Assembly (NCBI GenBank): GCA_020002185.1
Contig: CM034531.1
Span: 44,145,099-44,209,098 of the forward strand
DNA length: 64,000 nt
Direction: 5' to 3'
Source: Paraescarpia echinospica
Lineage: Eukaryota > Annelida > Polychaeta > Sabellida > Siboglinidae
Shown here: positions 45,101 to 56,692 of the stretch, piece by piece
Numbering within the stretch: the first letter of the stretch is position 1
Layout of the letters: each line of letters begins with the position of its first letter
Position numbers and translations under genes: made by a program
Notes under the pieces: generated by a model
Told to the model about the DNA's origin: nothing
What the model saw: the letters and a program-made list of their open reading frames with translations, nothing else
Databases searched by the model: none

Positions 45101-45179
45101 CTTCTTTATCATATTAAAAAATGAAAACGATATATGAAAGTCACCAAATCGACAATGTGTCAAGGTTTCGTGAGAATCG
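42143..45179. mobile_element. ~3-kb inverted-repeat element with periodic motif
   Basis: CGATTCTCACGAAACCT at 42143-42159 is matched by its perfect inverse at 45163-45179. Motifs of the CGATACCANGCGAAAC type recur at 42317, 42502, 42667, about 42997 (inverted), 44648 and about 44990 (inverted), roughly every 170-180 bp near both ends; the terminal sequence is itself a variant. The central part (about 43300-44260) has some short open frames but no transposase motif I recognise. Confidence 0.6.
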
Positions 45180-45180
45180 A

Positions 45181-45272
45181 CCCTATACGATGTGGGGTGC
45201 AGTGGCCAATTGGTTAGAATGCCAGACTCTCGTTCGGAGGAACCCTTCCAACCCGCACCGGCCAGCGTGGAA
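45181..45272 (+). repeat. tRNA-like head of a SINE, tentative
   Basis: GTGCAGTGGCCAATTGG and TTAGAATGCCAGACT resemble a tRNA A-box arm. A B box is poor (GGAACCCTTCC). It lies directly against the 3' tail of the minus-strand LINE at 45273. Confidence 0.35.
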
Positions 45273-46270
45273 GGGTAATAATAATAATAACAAACCTCTA
45301 TAGCGCCTAAATACCCAGGAATCTGAGCTCTGAGGCGTAACATACAAGAATCGTTGGGCAAAATCGTTAGCATGGACAAGCAAGAGTCGTCATTAGAGCA
45401 AGGGACCACCGAAGGTTAGGGTGGGAATGCTATTTCAAATAAATAAGTCTTCAGTTTTTTACGAAAGGTATCTATAGTCTCAGATGATTTTAAAGCAATA
45501 GGTAGTTGATTCAAGATTTTAGGTGCAGCTACAGAAAAAGCATGTTTGCCAATACTAAGCTTGGTTTTCGGAACAAAAAGTCATTGTGAAACAGATGATC
45601 TGAGATTCCTAGGGATATCGGAAAAACAAAGGAGACTAAACAAATAGGATGGGTGTTGCATAGAAAGGGTGCGATATGTGATAGTGGCTAATTTGAATTG
45701 TATTCAATATGTAACTGGAAGCCAAATCAACTGTCTAAGTAGGGACAGAGATGGTGAGAAACGAGGTGCTTTTAGTACTATACATGCTAAACAATTCTGT
45801 ACACGTTGGAGTTTAGCCAAGTCCTTTTTAGCAATATCGTTTAGGAGAGAGTTGCAGTAGTCAAGGCGACTTCTAATTAGAGTTACTGATATTGTTTTAG
45901 CAGTAGATAAAGGCAAATGACGCCGAATTCAGCGGAAATCACGTATATGGTAGAAACAGGATATACATACTTGAGAAATGTTCTGCTTAAAGCTGAAATC
46001 ACTGTCAAAAATAACACCTAGATTACGAACAGTATCTGATGGTGATGTATCATTACCAAGCAATTTAACTGGAAAGTAGTTAACAACCTTGTTTCGTTGT
46101 TGTTTTGTGCCAATAATAATTATATCAGTTTTATCTGGATTTAGTTTCAATTTACTTGCTTCCATCCACAACAAAATGTCAGTGAGACAGTCATTTAAAG
46201 TTGATAGAGATGTGATGCATCAGTTGGTGAAAGTGATATATACATCTGTGTGTCATCAGCACAAGTATAA
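45273..46270 (-). pseudogene. L2/Crack-like LINE, 5'-truncated
   Basis: The minus strand reads MLWMEASKLKLNPDKTDIII, GNDTSPSDTVRNLGVIFDSD, FYHIRDFR, then ISVTLIRSRLDYCNSLLNDI and KLQRVQNCLACIVL, LIWLPV. This is the region after the RT active site. The 3' end has TAGCGCC and a (TTA)n tail at 45273-45291, as in the copy at 15233. AARLVL is changed to ACIVL. Several frame changes. Confidence 0.85.
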
Positions 46271-46835
46271 ATACTGAAATCAATGTAGACTTAAAAAGGC
46301 TTACTAATAATTAATAAATGACACTGAAAATAACGAATTAGAAAAAGGTTGCAAAGGCCAAGACTAAGTGCAGCTGCAGGGAAAGATGTCACAATATATC
46401 TATGTATGAACTAATAATGATTTAGTTAATTAGCTATTTTCGACCAGGGCTGACTCCAGTCTCTACATTGTGACTCCTAGGCCTGTTAGATGGAGGAATA
46501 TCAGATTACAGATACTGCAGCTCAGCCTTAGAGAAAACAACAAACAAGGAAAACAGTGTATTTATACATATAATCATGCACAGAAATAAGCCTGAAATAG
46601 TATTTTAAGTGCTTGTTATGATAATCAAAAAGACCATAGGTAGCATATAAAACATGTGTCAAGTATAAATGAACATTAAAGGAAATAAAAACCCTTATCG
46701 CTTGAATTCTTATCATGTTACATCCTGCTGTATATTTTCATTTCCACCAAGAACAAATAACTGTGACAAACTGTGCAACTGGCTTTCTTTGAATATGCAT
46801 ATTTTTGGCAAAGTTTTTGGTATACCAATATGTGG

Positions 46836-46967
46836 CGTCACAGTTGGTCATATACTTGCATCAGGCCGACACTTTCCATGTATTCAGAGCATGTTTACAA
46901 GGATAGCTTAACTTTGGGTCGAAGCGAGCGTCAGAATGAGTTATTATGCGATATTCTGATGTAATAC
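46836..46967. repeat. Dispersed MITE, copy A
   Basis: This ~130-bp sequence (GTCACAGTTGGTC ... GTCGAAGCGAGCGTCAGAATG ... GATGTAATAC) recurs inverted at 54451-54578. It is non-coding. Confidence 0.75.
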
Positions 46968-47300
46968 AAACAGTAGTCATCATAGAGGAACAAACAGTTA
47001 TCTTACGGTTCCACATGAATCCAATTCTATTCAAAACAATGAATGTGAAGTGGGCGAACTAGATCCAGGAAATGCGAATGGGCCTACAAGCCGACGAGGT
47101 TTCGCTGAGCTTCGGCTCGTTTTCAGAATAATTATATCGATTGCAACCCACGGGAGATAATCTACACCACTAACACCAGTAAACATACATAGCAAACAGA
47201 TATCGTATCCAGCTACAGAAAATAATGTTGTATAATCTCATAATATATCACTAGAATATCGATAGGAGCCTATATGAAGGAAGCGTTGTACAATTTATTA

Positions 47301-47999
47301 TAACAACTTAAATCAGTCACTGAGTTTCAGTTGACCCCGGTAGATCAATCGCTAGACACGTCGTTGGTTTTGTATCGTTTATTTTACAATCGGGAGACAC
47401 CGGTTCAAGCCTGACACCAAACCATTGATTTTCTTGACATTTTTTTGTTTTGTTTTGTTTAAATTTTCACAAAGTAATATAAATCAAATCATTTTTATAC
47501 TATGATGCACTGTTTGTAAATATGTTTTAATTTTGTAGTAATTATTTTACTACAAAAATAAAAAGATGGTAATTCTATATAACGATATATGTTTCTAAAT
47601 TTTATTTATCCAGGCAAATTACATTGTTTTCACATATATAATTACAATACACTACTGTACAATATATATAATTAATAAATTATATATCCATTATATTATA
47701 TTTGTCTGGATAAATGAAATTTTAAACATACAGCATCGTTATACATAATTGCCATATTTTAATTTTTTGTCACGAATAAACAATTACTACCAAAATTTCA
47801 AAAATTTACAAAAAGTGCATCATGGTTTGGTTTATATTACTTCATGAAAATATAAACAAAAAAGTGTCAAAGAAAATCAATGGTTTAGTGTCAGGCGTGA
47901 ACCGGTGTCTCCCAATTGTAAAATAAACTACACCAACCCCAAAGTGTCTAGCGAATGAGCTACCGGGATCAACGGAAAATCAGTGACTGTAAGTTGTTA
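47301..47999. mobile_element. 699-bp palindrome with a tRNA-like sequence in each arm
   Basis: The arms are inverted copies over about 340 bp each, meeting near 47650 with little loop. Ends TAACAACTTA and TAAGTTGTTA, each next to TA. The left arm reads CCCCGGTAGATCAATCGCTA then GACACG and later GGAGACACCGGTTCAAGCC. The right arm, inverted, reads CCCGGTAGCTCATTCGCTAG and GGTGTCTCCC-matching GGAGACACCGGTTCACGCC. TAGCTCATTCGCTAGA is an A-box pattern and GGTTCAAGCC a B box, so each arm looks like a Pol III promoter pair pointing to the centre. Confidence 0.8.
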
Positions 48000-48001
48000 T
48001 A

Positions 48002-51000
48002 GCTGTAGTTATGAACCACGAATCTTGCTGCCTGGCCCTGGACCCCCTTCAGACAGTTGATTTTCCGAATGGTTCCATACTGAGCAGCAATACTCGAGGT
48101 GTGGGCGGACCAGGCTCTGATAGGCATAGCTATTGATGGACTGGGGAACAGACTTCAGTTTTTCTTGATGAATCCAAGCTTGCTGTTTGCTTTACTGACT
48201 ATCTTGTTGATGTGTGGGTTCCAGGAGAGGTTGTGTGATATGTCTATCCCGAGGTATGTTGCTACTGGTATTGCTCTGACTGTTGTGCCATGTATTGTGT
48301 CTGAGGTGTTTGTGGGTCATTTTGATTTGGTGATGAGCATCACTTCACATTTGGAGGGGTTGAAGGCCATTTGCCAGTTTTGCTCCCACTCGAAGAATCC
48401 ATCAAGGTCATGCTGTAAGGTTGTCTTTGTCAGTCTGGTTATTGATTTTCCGGTAGAGCATGGCATCGACAGTGAAAAGTTTCAGGGAGGTTCCACGAGA
48501 AATATAGGTGGGCATGTCATTAATATAGAGAAGGAAAAGTAGAGGGTAAAGGACAGTTCCGGGAACTGTGGAACTCTAGAGCTCACGTGGACCTGACCCT
48601 TCTACAGCACTTCTTGTGATCTATTGGTCAATAAATGTTTAATTCAAAGGTGGGTGCAGGCTCTAATTCTATAGTGATCCAGTTTGTGCAGGAGTTGATT
48701 GTGAAGGACAGTGTCGAAAGCCTTAGAAAAGTCTAGAAGTATAAGATCAATTTAGTGGATTTTTGCTCATCAAGTCATGGATCGTCGTGAGCAGTGAAGT
48801 CTCACAGGAACGTCTACGTCTAAAGCCATGTTGTCGATCAGTAAGAATATTGTAGGATTCAAAGTGGTTATGGATTGATTTGGATATAATGTGCTCAAGA
48901 ATTTTGCAGGGTATACTAGTAAGGGAGACTGGTTGATAGGTAGAAGCAGCTGTTCTGTCATTCTTTTTGTAAATAGGAACTATATGTGCTTTCAGCCAGT
49001 CTAAGGGGAGAGTTCCGGAGTCTTGATATCTGGATTATAGTTGTCAGGATGGGTGCTATTTTGGAGGTCATTTCCTTCAGGATTCTGGCAGGGATGTTGT
49101 CTGGGCCTTGGGTTTTGTTTGGTTTTATATCTTTCAGTAATTTCTCGACACCTTTCATTGTTATTTGAATGGGCGGCATCTGTGGGCATCAATTTTGGTT
49201 GGGGAGTTGGGGGATTTTATCCAGGTTTTCGTTGGTGAACACAGATTGGAATTGTCTTGAAAGAATATCTGCTTTGGATTTGCTATCTGTGTGCAGGATG
49301 CCTTTATCTTTTAGTGGGGAGATTCCTGTTGTATCTTTGTTGAGTGATTTAATGTAGTGCCAGAAAGATTTCTTTTGTTTGTCTTGTTCCGGGTCTACTA
49401 TATGTGCAATGTTTTTCCAATATTCTTACTGGATCTTCTTTTGGGTAGCCTTGCGGAATTTCCTAAATAATGTCCAGTCAGTTTCTCTTTTGAATTTCTT
49501 AGCTTTGTTATAAAGTCGTTGTTTTTTGTTTATAATTTTTTTTAATTCTTTAGTGATCCAGGGGAGTGAGAATCTAATGAAGAATATTTGAAGGGGATGA
49601 ATTTGTTCATATTTTCCTGGAGGCCGCGTTTGAAGAGGTCCCAAAGTGGTTCTGGAGAGTCAGTAAGTGGGGCTTGGTTTTGAATTTTTTTTCCAAGATC
49701 CTAGAGTTCTTGTTCAATATGTTCACACTCTGCCTTGTGGTATTTGAAAACTTTGTGGGGAGGGGGCATGGTTCTGGGCAGTTTGATGTTGATATTTAGT
49801 AGGGGGTTACTGTCATGGTCGCTGATGCCTGGTATGCTATGCGTGCTTTCTGTGAGGGAGGGGTTGGTGGTGAGGAAAAATTCTAGTATGGTGGGTTCCT
49901 GTACAGCTTGATGAAGGTGAAAGTCTCTAGTAAGTTAGTCGCTGTTTTGTCATTTTCTGGGCAGATCAAGGAGGTCCAATCAATTTTGGGACAGTTAAAA
50001 TCGCCGGCTATCCATATACAATGTATTGTGGTTTACATTTTGGCTAATCCTGCTAATGGAGTTCCATAGATGGGTCAGTCCCTTCTCATCGGTTGGAGGT
50101 CGATAAAAGCTACAAACATATATATCTGGGTTTTTTTAATATTTTTGCCCAGATGAGCTCTCCATCAGTGTCCAAGTCTGTTTGCATACAGGAATTAATG
50201 GTTGTTTTGATTGCCAGGAGTACTCCTCCACCTCTGGAGGATCGATCTTTCCTATATACTGTGTAATCATCAGGTAGGATTTCCGAAGTTTCAGTATTCT
50301 TGTTTAGCCATGTCTCGCATCCAAATATAATATCAGGGATGGTATTGTCTGTTGTGAGTTGGAGATCTGGCTTTTTGTTTTTTAAGCTCTAAAAGTTTAT
50401 GAAAATGGCTCGTAAGTTGTTATTTTTGTTCCGGAATTTAATCTTTTCTCTCACGGGGGTTCAGGTTGGGTTGTGTGAGGGGAGGAGTGGGCTATAGGTC
50501 TTCCAGAGCTGGATACAGAGCTAAAGTGGAGGGAGTCATCATCAGAAAGAGAGGAGAATCTATTGTTGTCACAGTCAGTGTCGTAGGGTGGGTCAAAGAA
50601 GGTGGTTGATAGGTTTGGTAGGCCACACCCAGGGCAGTACCAGGAGACATTTTTCATGTTGGTTTTGTTCATGCAAGATATCTTGTTGGAAATTCTGGTG
50701 CATCTTATATAGAACCATGTGTCACATGAGTCGCAGCATGTGGATTTTTGGTTGCGTGCTACGGCCTTATTGCATGTGCCACATGGGAATCTGATTGGGC
50801 CTGGGTTTGTTGGGTGTCATCTGCCAGTGCGAGCAAGAGCATGCCTATGTAAAGCCCGGTGAATTTGCCTAGTTGTGATGCATTATGAAGCTGCCTGTGG
50901 GTGAACGAAAGGACAGAGTGTTTTAATAATGTGATGTGTTTGGTAATTTCCTCAGTGTTGTTTGAAGATATTGGTGTCTGTGACAGTCTGTATATGATTG

Positions 51001-51050
51001 CTAGACCAAGGAGCACCAGTGGGGCTTGGAACGATGTCAATCTTCACAAT
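48002..51050 (-). mobile_element. LINE with PHD-type N-terminus, EN and RT; copy 1
   Basis: Minus-strand element. N-terminal zinc finger near 50790-50620: CGTCNKAVARNQ, CCDSCDTWFYIRC, NVSWYCPGCGLPN (C4-type PHD pattern with the Trp). Endonuclease: IIFGCETWLNKNTE and YRKDRSSRGGGVLLAI (near 50250). RT fingers PNKTQGPDNIPARILKE (49100), RRRRSCETSLLTTI (48810), INDMPTYISRGTSLKLF and then TVDAMLYRKI near 48480, where the YADD box has lost its first Asp. It ends abruptly at the palindrome at 48001 within QAARFVVHNYSYN. Clade unassigned (Jockey/CR1 group). Confidence 0.8.
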
Positions 51051-51979
51051 ATGTCATTTACTCACCCTGTTAGGGGTCAATACAGAGTTGGTTTTCCCAT
51101 AGGCAACCATGTTAATGTTTTGTTTGATTATAGGAAAACGTGACCTATAAAATGTCTTAAACTTCTCACCTGCTGTTATCATCATCTCATTGACATGGTG
51201 ATAGATTTTAACAAAAATTACATACTTCTAGCTTTCGTAAAATGTCTGTATGTTTGACACCCGTCAATATTTACAAATGCCGGCAAGCATTACTCCGCAA
51301 ACAGGTCACACAGGCAAATTGCTGCCAAATATCCTTCCACTTACTCAAATCATCTAAAAATCCACCATTTCTTTGCACTTATGTCACAGCACGTGAATTT
51401 TGTTAAAAAAATCATTTCTAAAAAATACACTGCATTTTTCTTCATCTATAACCAAACAGGAAGTCTAACTAGAACATGACCCCTTTACTGTTCCTATGGC
51501 ATGTGTTTTTCCCTACACTCAATACATGTTGGGTGTCTACGTAGTAGGTGGGTTCTGTATGTTGCACTTTGGTTTGTTTTGTTGGTGTCGTAAACTGTTT
51601 GTATGTTGTGATTTGGCGGGAAGTCGGGAGGGTAGGACCATTTTGTGGAGTTGGTGCCTTGGGATACCAGGCTTCCTTCACCTAGGTTTTATTAGAATCC
51701 CTGACCTTTTAAAGACATGGTGTTAAGATGTTAAGAGCTATTGGATCATGGATTTGACAGAAAAAAAAGAGTATTTTAGTGGAGAGGTCCACTCAACCAT
51801 CCGTCTTACCCGCACATGCGCACTGACATTTTGAATAAATTGGATTCATGTGGAACCTTCTTCTTCTTGCAGTAATCTAATACCGTCATTACTGACGACT
51901 TCGTGGATGGTGTTGTGTTTGTTGCCTACGCCAGGTGTGCAGTGCTGGTTGTAACTGTTAATAAAATCATGTGCAAGTG
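51051..51979. other. 5' region of LINE copy 1 or intergenic DNA
   Basis: No clear motif. Part of it may be the 5' leader of the LINE at 48002-51050. Confidence 0.3.
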
Positions 51980-54415
51980 CAAGTTAAAAACAAACAGGAG
52001 TCGCTCTTAGTTAGACTTTGTTTGTGGCAGTGTCGGCAAGGCACTGCTTGAAAGCATCTAGGGAGGGAGATTGCACTGATTGGGCGGTTAGGTTATTCCA
52101 GGGTACTATTGTGGCTATAAAAAAGGAATGTTGGAAAGCCTGTGTTCGGGAACTTTGAACCATTAATTGGAATGGATGCCTTCTGCGCCCCTCAGCTAAG
52201 AGTTCTGTGTCGCAGTGGGTACGGGCTGGCTTTGTGTAGAGGCTGGCAAAGTTTGGCATGGATGTCGACTAAGCCGTTTTGAATTGTATACATCATGTTA
52301 AGCCTCGCAAGACATCTGCGCTGTTCTAGGGACTGCCATTGCAATTGGTGGCGCATCGAGGTTGGGCTGCTGCAGCGCCGCCAGTCACCATAAACCTATC
52401 TGGCAGCATGCCTCTGTACCATCTCCAGTTTGTCGATGTTTCGTTTGGTGGCAGGGTCCCAAACGGCAGAAGTGTACTCTATTGTTGGTCTGACGTATGT
52501 TTGATACCAGTATGATTTAACTGGTCTAGGGCAGTTGCTGGTGTTTCGGTTAAGGAAGGCAAGGGTGCTATTGGCTTTCTTAATGATGGCGTCCACGTGG
52601 TGGTTCCAGGACAGTTTGCTATTGATATTAATGCCTAGGTACTTTGCAGTTTTGTGTAGGTGTTCTTCTGTAGACGCTACCACTTGCCTAGCTTTCTGCT
52701 GTTTTGATTTGGGGATGTGGTCTATGGCTAAGACTAATTTGTGGTCATGTATGAAATATTCTGAGAGATCAGGTTTAGTTTTGTTGGTGATTCTTAAGAT
52801 TTCACATTTGTCTGGGTGGAGCTCATGAGCCAGGTCTTCTCCCATTCCTGGAGGTCCTCCTGCAGGCGCACTGAGTCTTCCTCGCTGCTGATTCTGCGAT
52901 ACAGTAGGCTGTCATCTGCATACAGTTTGATGTCACGCAGTTTGGTATATCGTTGATGAAAGTGGTCCTAACACAGTGCCCTGCGGGACGCCTGAGATGG
53001 GGGTCTCTTTGGAAGAGCTTCCATTCACTAGGACTCTCTGTGCCTGGTTATGTAAGAATGATTCGATCTATTCTAGGATGTTGCCCCGGACCCCATGGTA
53101 TTTTAGTTTTAGTATGAGTCTGCGATGTGGCACTTTGTCGAACGCCTTGCTGAAATCTAGGAGTATGCAATCCATTTGTCCTCCCTCATCGAGTGTGTGG
53201 GATAGATCGTGTAGGGTTCCTAAAAGCTGTGTCTCTGTGGATCGCTTCTCTCTGAAGCCATGCTGGGCAACTGTGAGGATGTTGTGGTTATCAAAATGTG
53301 TCATGATGTGGGAGCGGACTATATGTTCAAAGAGTTTGCATAAGACAGAGGTTAGGGAGATGGGGCGGTAGTTTTTAGCTTTCCCTCTGTCGCCTTTTTT
53401 GAATGCTGGTACTTCATTTGCTTTAAGCCAATCAGATGGGGTGTGTTGTTGAATGGAGGCCTGAAATGGGAGTGTTATGGCAAGGGATAGCTCATCGGCA
53501 GTTTCTTTCAACACTCTGGTGGGGATCTCGTCAGGTCCTGTGGCTTTATGTGGGTTTAATCCAGCCAGGAGCTTGTTCACTCCTTTGACGGTTATGATGA
53601 TGTCTGGTAGAGTGGGATATGGGCTGGGGCCCAGGCAGGGTAGGGAGCCTTCTGGTTCTTTTGTGAATACCAATGAGAACTGCTCATTTAGTATCACGGC
53701 TTGGATTTTATTGTCACTGTGTGTCTGACCGTCTCTCTTAAGGGGGATCTCCAACATTGTCACTGCGCTTTGATTTGATATAAGTCCAGAGCTTTTTCTT
53801 AGCACTGAAACCTCCATCTGTGATTAGGCCATTGACATAGCGATCGTGTGGTTGTCTACAAGTGCGCTGCAGCTTGTTTTTCAAGCTGCGGTACCTTTCC
53901 CATTTCTCGGTTTGTTTGGCTTGAGTGTATGCTCGCTGCTTGCGTTTTTTTAGCCGCTTGATTTGTGCGTTTACCCATGGTTGGTTGCATCAAGTTGAGG
54001 TCATCTTAGTTGGGACTGCCATATCTCTTCCACTGGTGATTCTGCTGAGAATTTGTCAAGGATTGGTGATGATAGGCTGGCGGCTTCTGCCTTTATTTCT
54101 GTGATGGTTACTTTGAACCAGAGGAAGATTTTTCTCCTGGCTGGTTTGGTGCATGTGACACTAGCTGTAGCCTCAAGAAGGATTGCTGCATGGTCACTCA
54201 CGCCGACTGTGTCCTCAATTCAATTTACAAGGGATGATCTGTTTGTGAAAAATAGATCTAAGCAGTTTTTGTCTCATGGACTATTTGGTCCAGACCTAGG
54301 TCGGCTTTCATATTCAGAAAGAGCTCATTGAGGGGTTTGGGATACCGAACTTTGTAAGCGGCTGGTTTGGTGGAGTCAGTTAGCCGGTCAGTGTCAGGCA
54401 AGTTAAAACCATAAG
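51980..54415 (-). pseudogene. LINE copy 2 of the same family, 5'-truncated in EN
   Basis: The minus strand begins in the endonuclease near 54410 (NLPDTDRLTDST) and reads ADLGLDQIVHETKT, QTKWERYRSLKNKLQ, then a long frame 53817-53068: NPHKATGPDEIPTRVLKET, FKKGDRGKAKNYRPISL, RSTETQLLGTLHDL, DCILLDFSKAFDKVPHRRLI. YADDSLLYRRI follows near 52915, then HELHPDKCEILRIT, AKYLGININSKLSWNHHV, YVRPTIEYTSAVWDP and KLEMVQRHAAR (52845-52396). The tail FFIATIVPWNNLTAQSVQSP ends near 52011. YADD is intact. Three or more frameshifts. Confidence 0.85.
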
Positions 54416-54450
54416 ATAACTGCTTGTTCCTCTATGATGACTAGTGTTTT

Positions 54451-54578
54451 AATTACATCGGAATATTGCACAATAACTCATTTTGACGCTCGTTTCGACC
54501 CAAAAGCTGTTCTTCTAAATGTGTTCTGAATGCATGGAAAGGGTCAGCCTGATGCGTGTATTTGTCAACTGTGACGAC
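54451..54578. repeat. Dispersed MITE, copy B (inverted)
   Basis: Reverse complement of the sequence at 46836-46967 with scattered differences; the shared core is CATTTTGACGCTCGTTTCGAC on this strand, read as CATTTTGACGCTC then GTTTCGAC. Confidence 0.75.
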
Positions 54579-55690
54579 CTAGCTCATTGAGTTTAAATTT
54601 TCTGCAGGAATCGCTACACAGACGGGTCATCGAATATATGCTGCAAATGAATTTTTCTGTATTTTTTTAATGTTCTCAAATGTTACATACAATGTTAAAC
54701 TTTGTGTACACATGGAAAACGGATTTAGCTAATGCCTTGTTTTTATGTCCTTTAAATTACAACGTAAACATTATGTTAAAAATAACGTTACAATTTTGAA
54801 TAACGGTCTTAGCTCTTGCATATTATGCGAGTGAGCGATATAACAGAAACAAGTTTTGAACGTAATAAAAAACAAAGCCCAGAAATAAACGTTTGTATAC
54901 TTATCTGACTAATGAGTGGAATAATAGATACCACTATATAATCAAGATATTGTTAAATTAAATCATTTAAATGAATGAAGCCGTGACACTGATAAAATAA
55001 ATGAAACAGCAGCTGAATAATTTTGAAAATGACATCGGCGGTCGCCTAGCAATGTTTTGGTAGGCCAACAACACCAGCATGCAAAGAACAATGAAGCCAA
55101 GGCCCCCAGTCCCCAGCAGCATCGAAAGAGTCTATGACCAAGGAGGCGGCTCTAGTCAGATAGGGCTAGGTGCAGGGGGTGCTTTTTACAGTCGCCGTTT
55201 TCTGCCATTTCTTGTCGCCTTTTCATCAGAACTCGTGTTGGTGATGATATTGTCGTCTTTATTTGCTGATAATGCGCAGACTACAGATACCGTCTCAAGT
55301 TGGGGACGTGTAATTTTGAGATCTACTTTGTATTTAGACCATACATTTTCTGCAAAATGTAAAAAATAATAGGAAACAATTATAACAAGTTAATTATGTC
55401 TCTTAGTTAGGTCTGTAACATACGTGCTATATATAATACTGTTAAGCTGTAAATACAACTTCCCCATTAGTTATAAATATAACAGCTAACAAGATCCGTT
55501 AACACTTGTCAGTAAACTGATATTTCGATGGGACAACCACATACAAGTGGTCAATGAGACACATGATAGTATCCGGGTAATAACTTATTTCTTGCAAATT
55601 TTTGGTATATATATATAATTTACTTTATATCTTAACATAATAACAAAGAATAACTTTAGATTGTGTAGATGCTAAATATTGGGCAGTAAT
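54579..55690. other. AT-rich DNA, nothing firm
   Basis: GC rises at 55020-55320. On the minus strand this stretch has a hydrophobic run (LGFIVLCMLVLLAY) in one frame, but stops and the lack of splice context prevent a gene call. Confidence 0.3.
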
Positions 55691-55695
55691 ACAGT

Positions 55696-56692
55696 TATAA
55701 TAATAATAATGTATTTATTTCAGACAATCATTATGTCCTTATACACAAATACATCAATAAAAGTATGTAAATAAATAAAAAAATACATCGATAAGAACAA
55801 TGTTTAAAAATTATATAAATCCTGGACCCACTGGTGCCACAGTTTCGAAGTACAATACACGTCGCTAGTTTTAATGTTATAAATAATGGGATTCAAAGAC
55901 ATGTCAATCCTATTCATTAAGCTAAAAATAGCCTTTCTGATTACACATTTACCCGAGCTGACATTAGCTGTAGCAAACATGTGGCTAGTGCTACATCTCA
56001 TGGGCAAATTGTTCAATATCCTGAAAGAGTTATTATATGCAACAACGAATTGCTGAAAATTAACTTTTCTAAAGTTCACCCCTAACGCACACATATAGAT
56101 ATTACCAAAATACGCTGTAAATAGCTTATTTTTTACAGCAGTTGAACAAAAGTGGAATTTTTGATGTAACATATTACTCTTGGCATACAAAAGTCTCACT
56201 TTGCCTTGCATGTCAGACTTATCAGACAAGTTATTAGAAATGACATGTCCAGATATTTACAAGAGGTAGCAAAGTTTAACTTCTTTCCTCCTAATGTCAT
56301 TTCTTTAGAAAGATTTGACTTTCTAGATTCAAAGTACATGACCAGGGATTTACCCGCATTGTATCGGACGTCATGTTCATCACATCCATATGAGTAACAC
56401 ATGTCTAGTAGTGTTTGTAGTCCTTTAGCAGAAGGTGCAAACAGAAGTAGATCATCGGCGTATATAAGGTGATTAACAACCAAGTTACCAAGACTACAAC
56501 CGATTTGTTTTTTGTGCAGTGGTATACTCAAATTATCCATATAAATGTTAAAAAGTAAAGGGAATAACTTCCCACCTTGCTTAACACCATTGCCTACCGA
56601 GAAGAAGTCCGAGTAGGTATTTCCCCATCGTATGCATACACATTGATTATTGAATTCATTGTTGAGTACTCTTAAGATATATTTCAGTACAT
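55696..56692 (-). pseudogene. LINE RT C-terminal half, cut by the assembly gap
   Basis: The minus strand reads GNGVKQGGKLFPLLFNIYMD, LVVNHLIYADDLLLFAPSAK, CDEHDVRYNAGKSLVMYFES, then a frameshift near 56210 and LLYAKSNMLHQKFHFCS, LFTAYFGNIYMCALGVNFRK and QFVVAYNNSFRILNNLPMRC. The YADD box is intact and the usual GGILSP loop reads GGKLFP. The 3' end is an ATT tail at 55696-55712 followed by ATGTATTTATTTCAGACA. The 5' part is lost in the N run. Clade not assigned. Confidence 0.85.

Noticed and set aside
55020..55370. GC-richer stretch with a hydrophobic minus-strand run
   Set aside because: It has stops in each frame and no splice context; not enough for a gene or transmembrane call.
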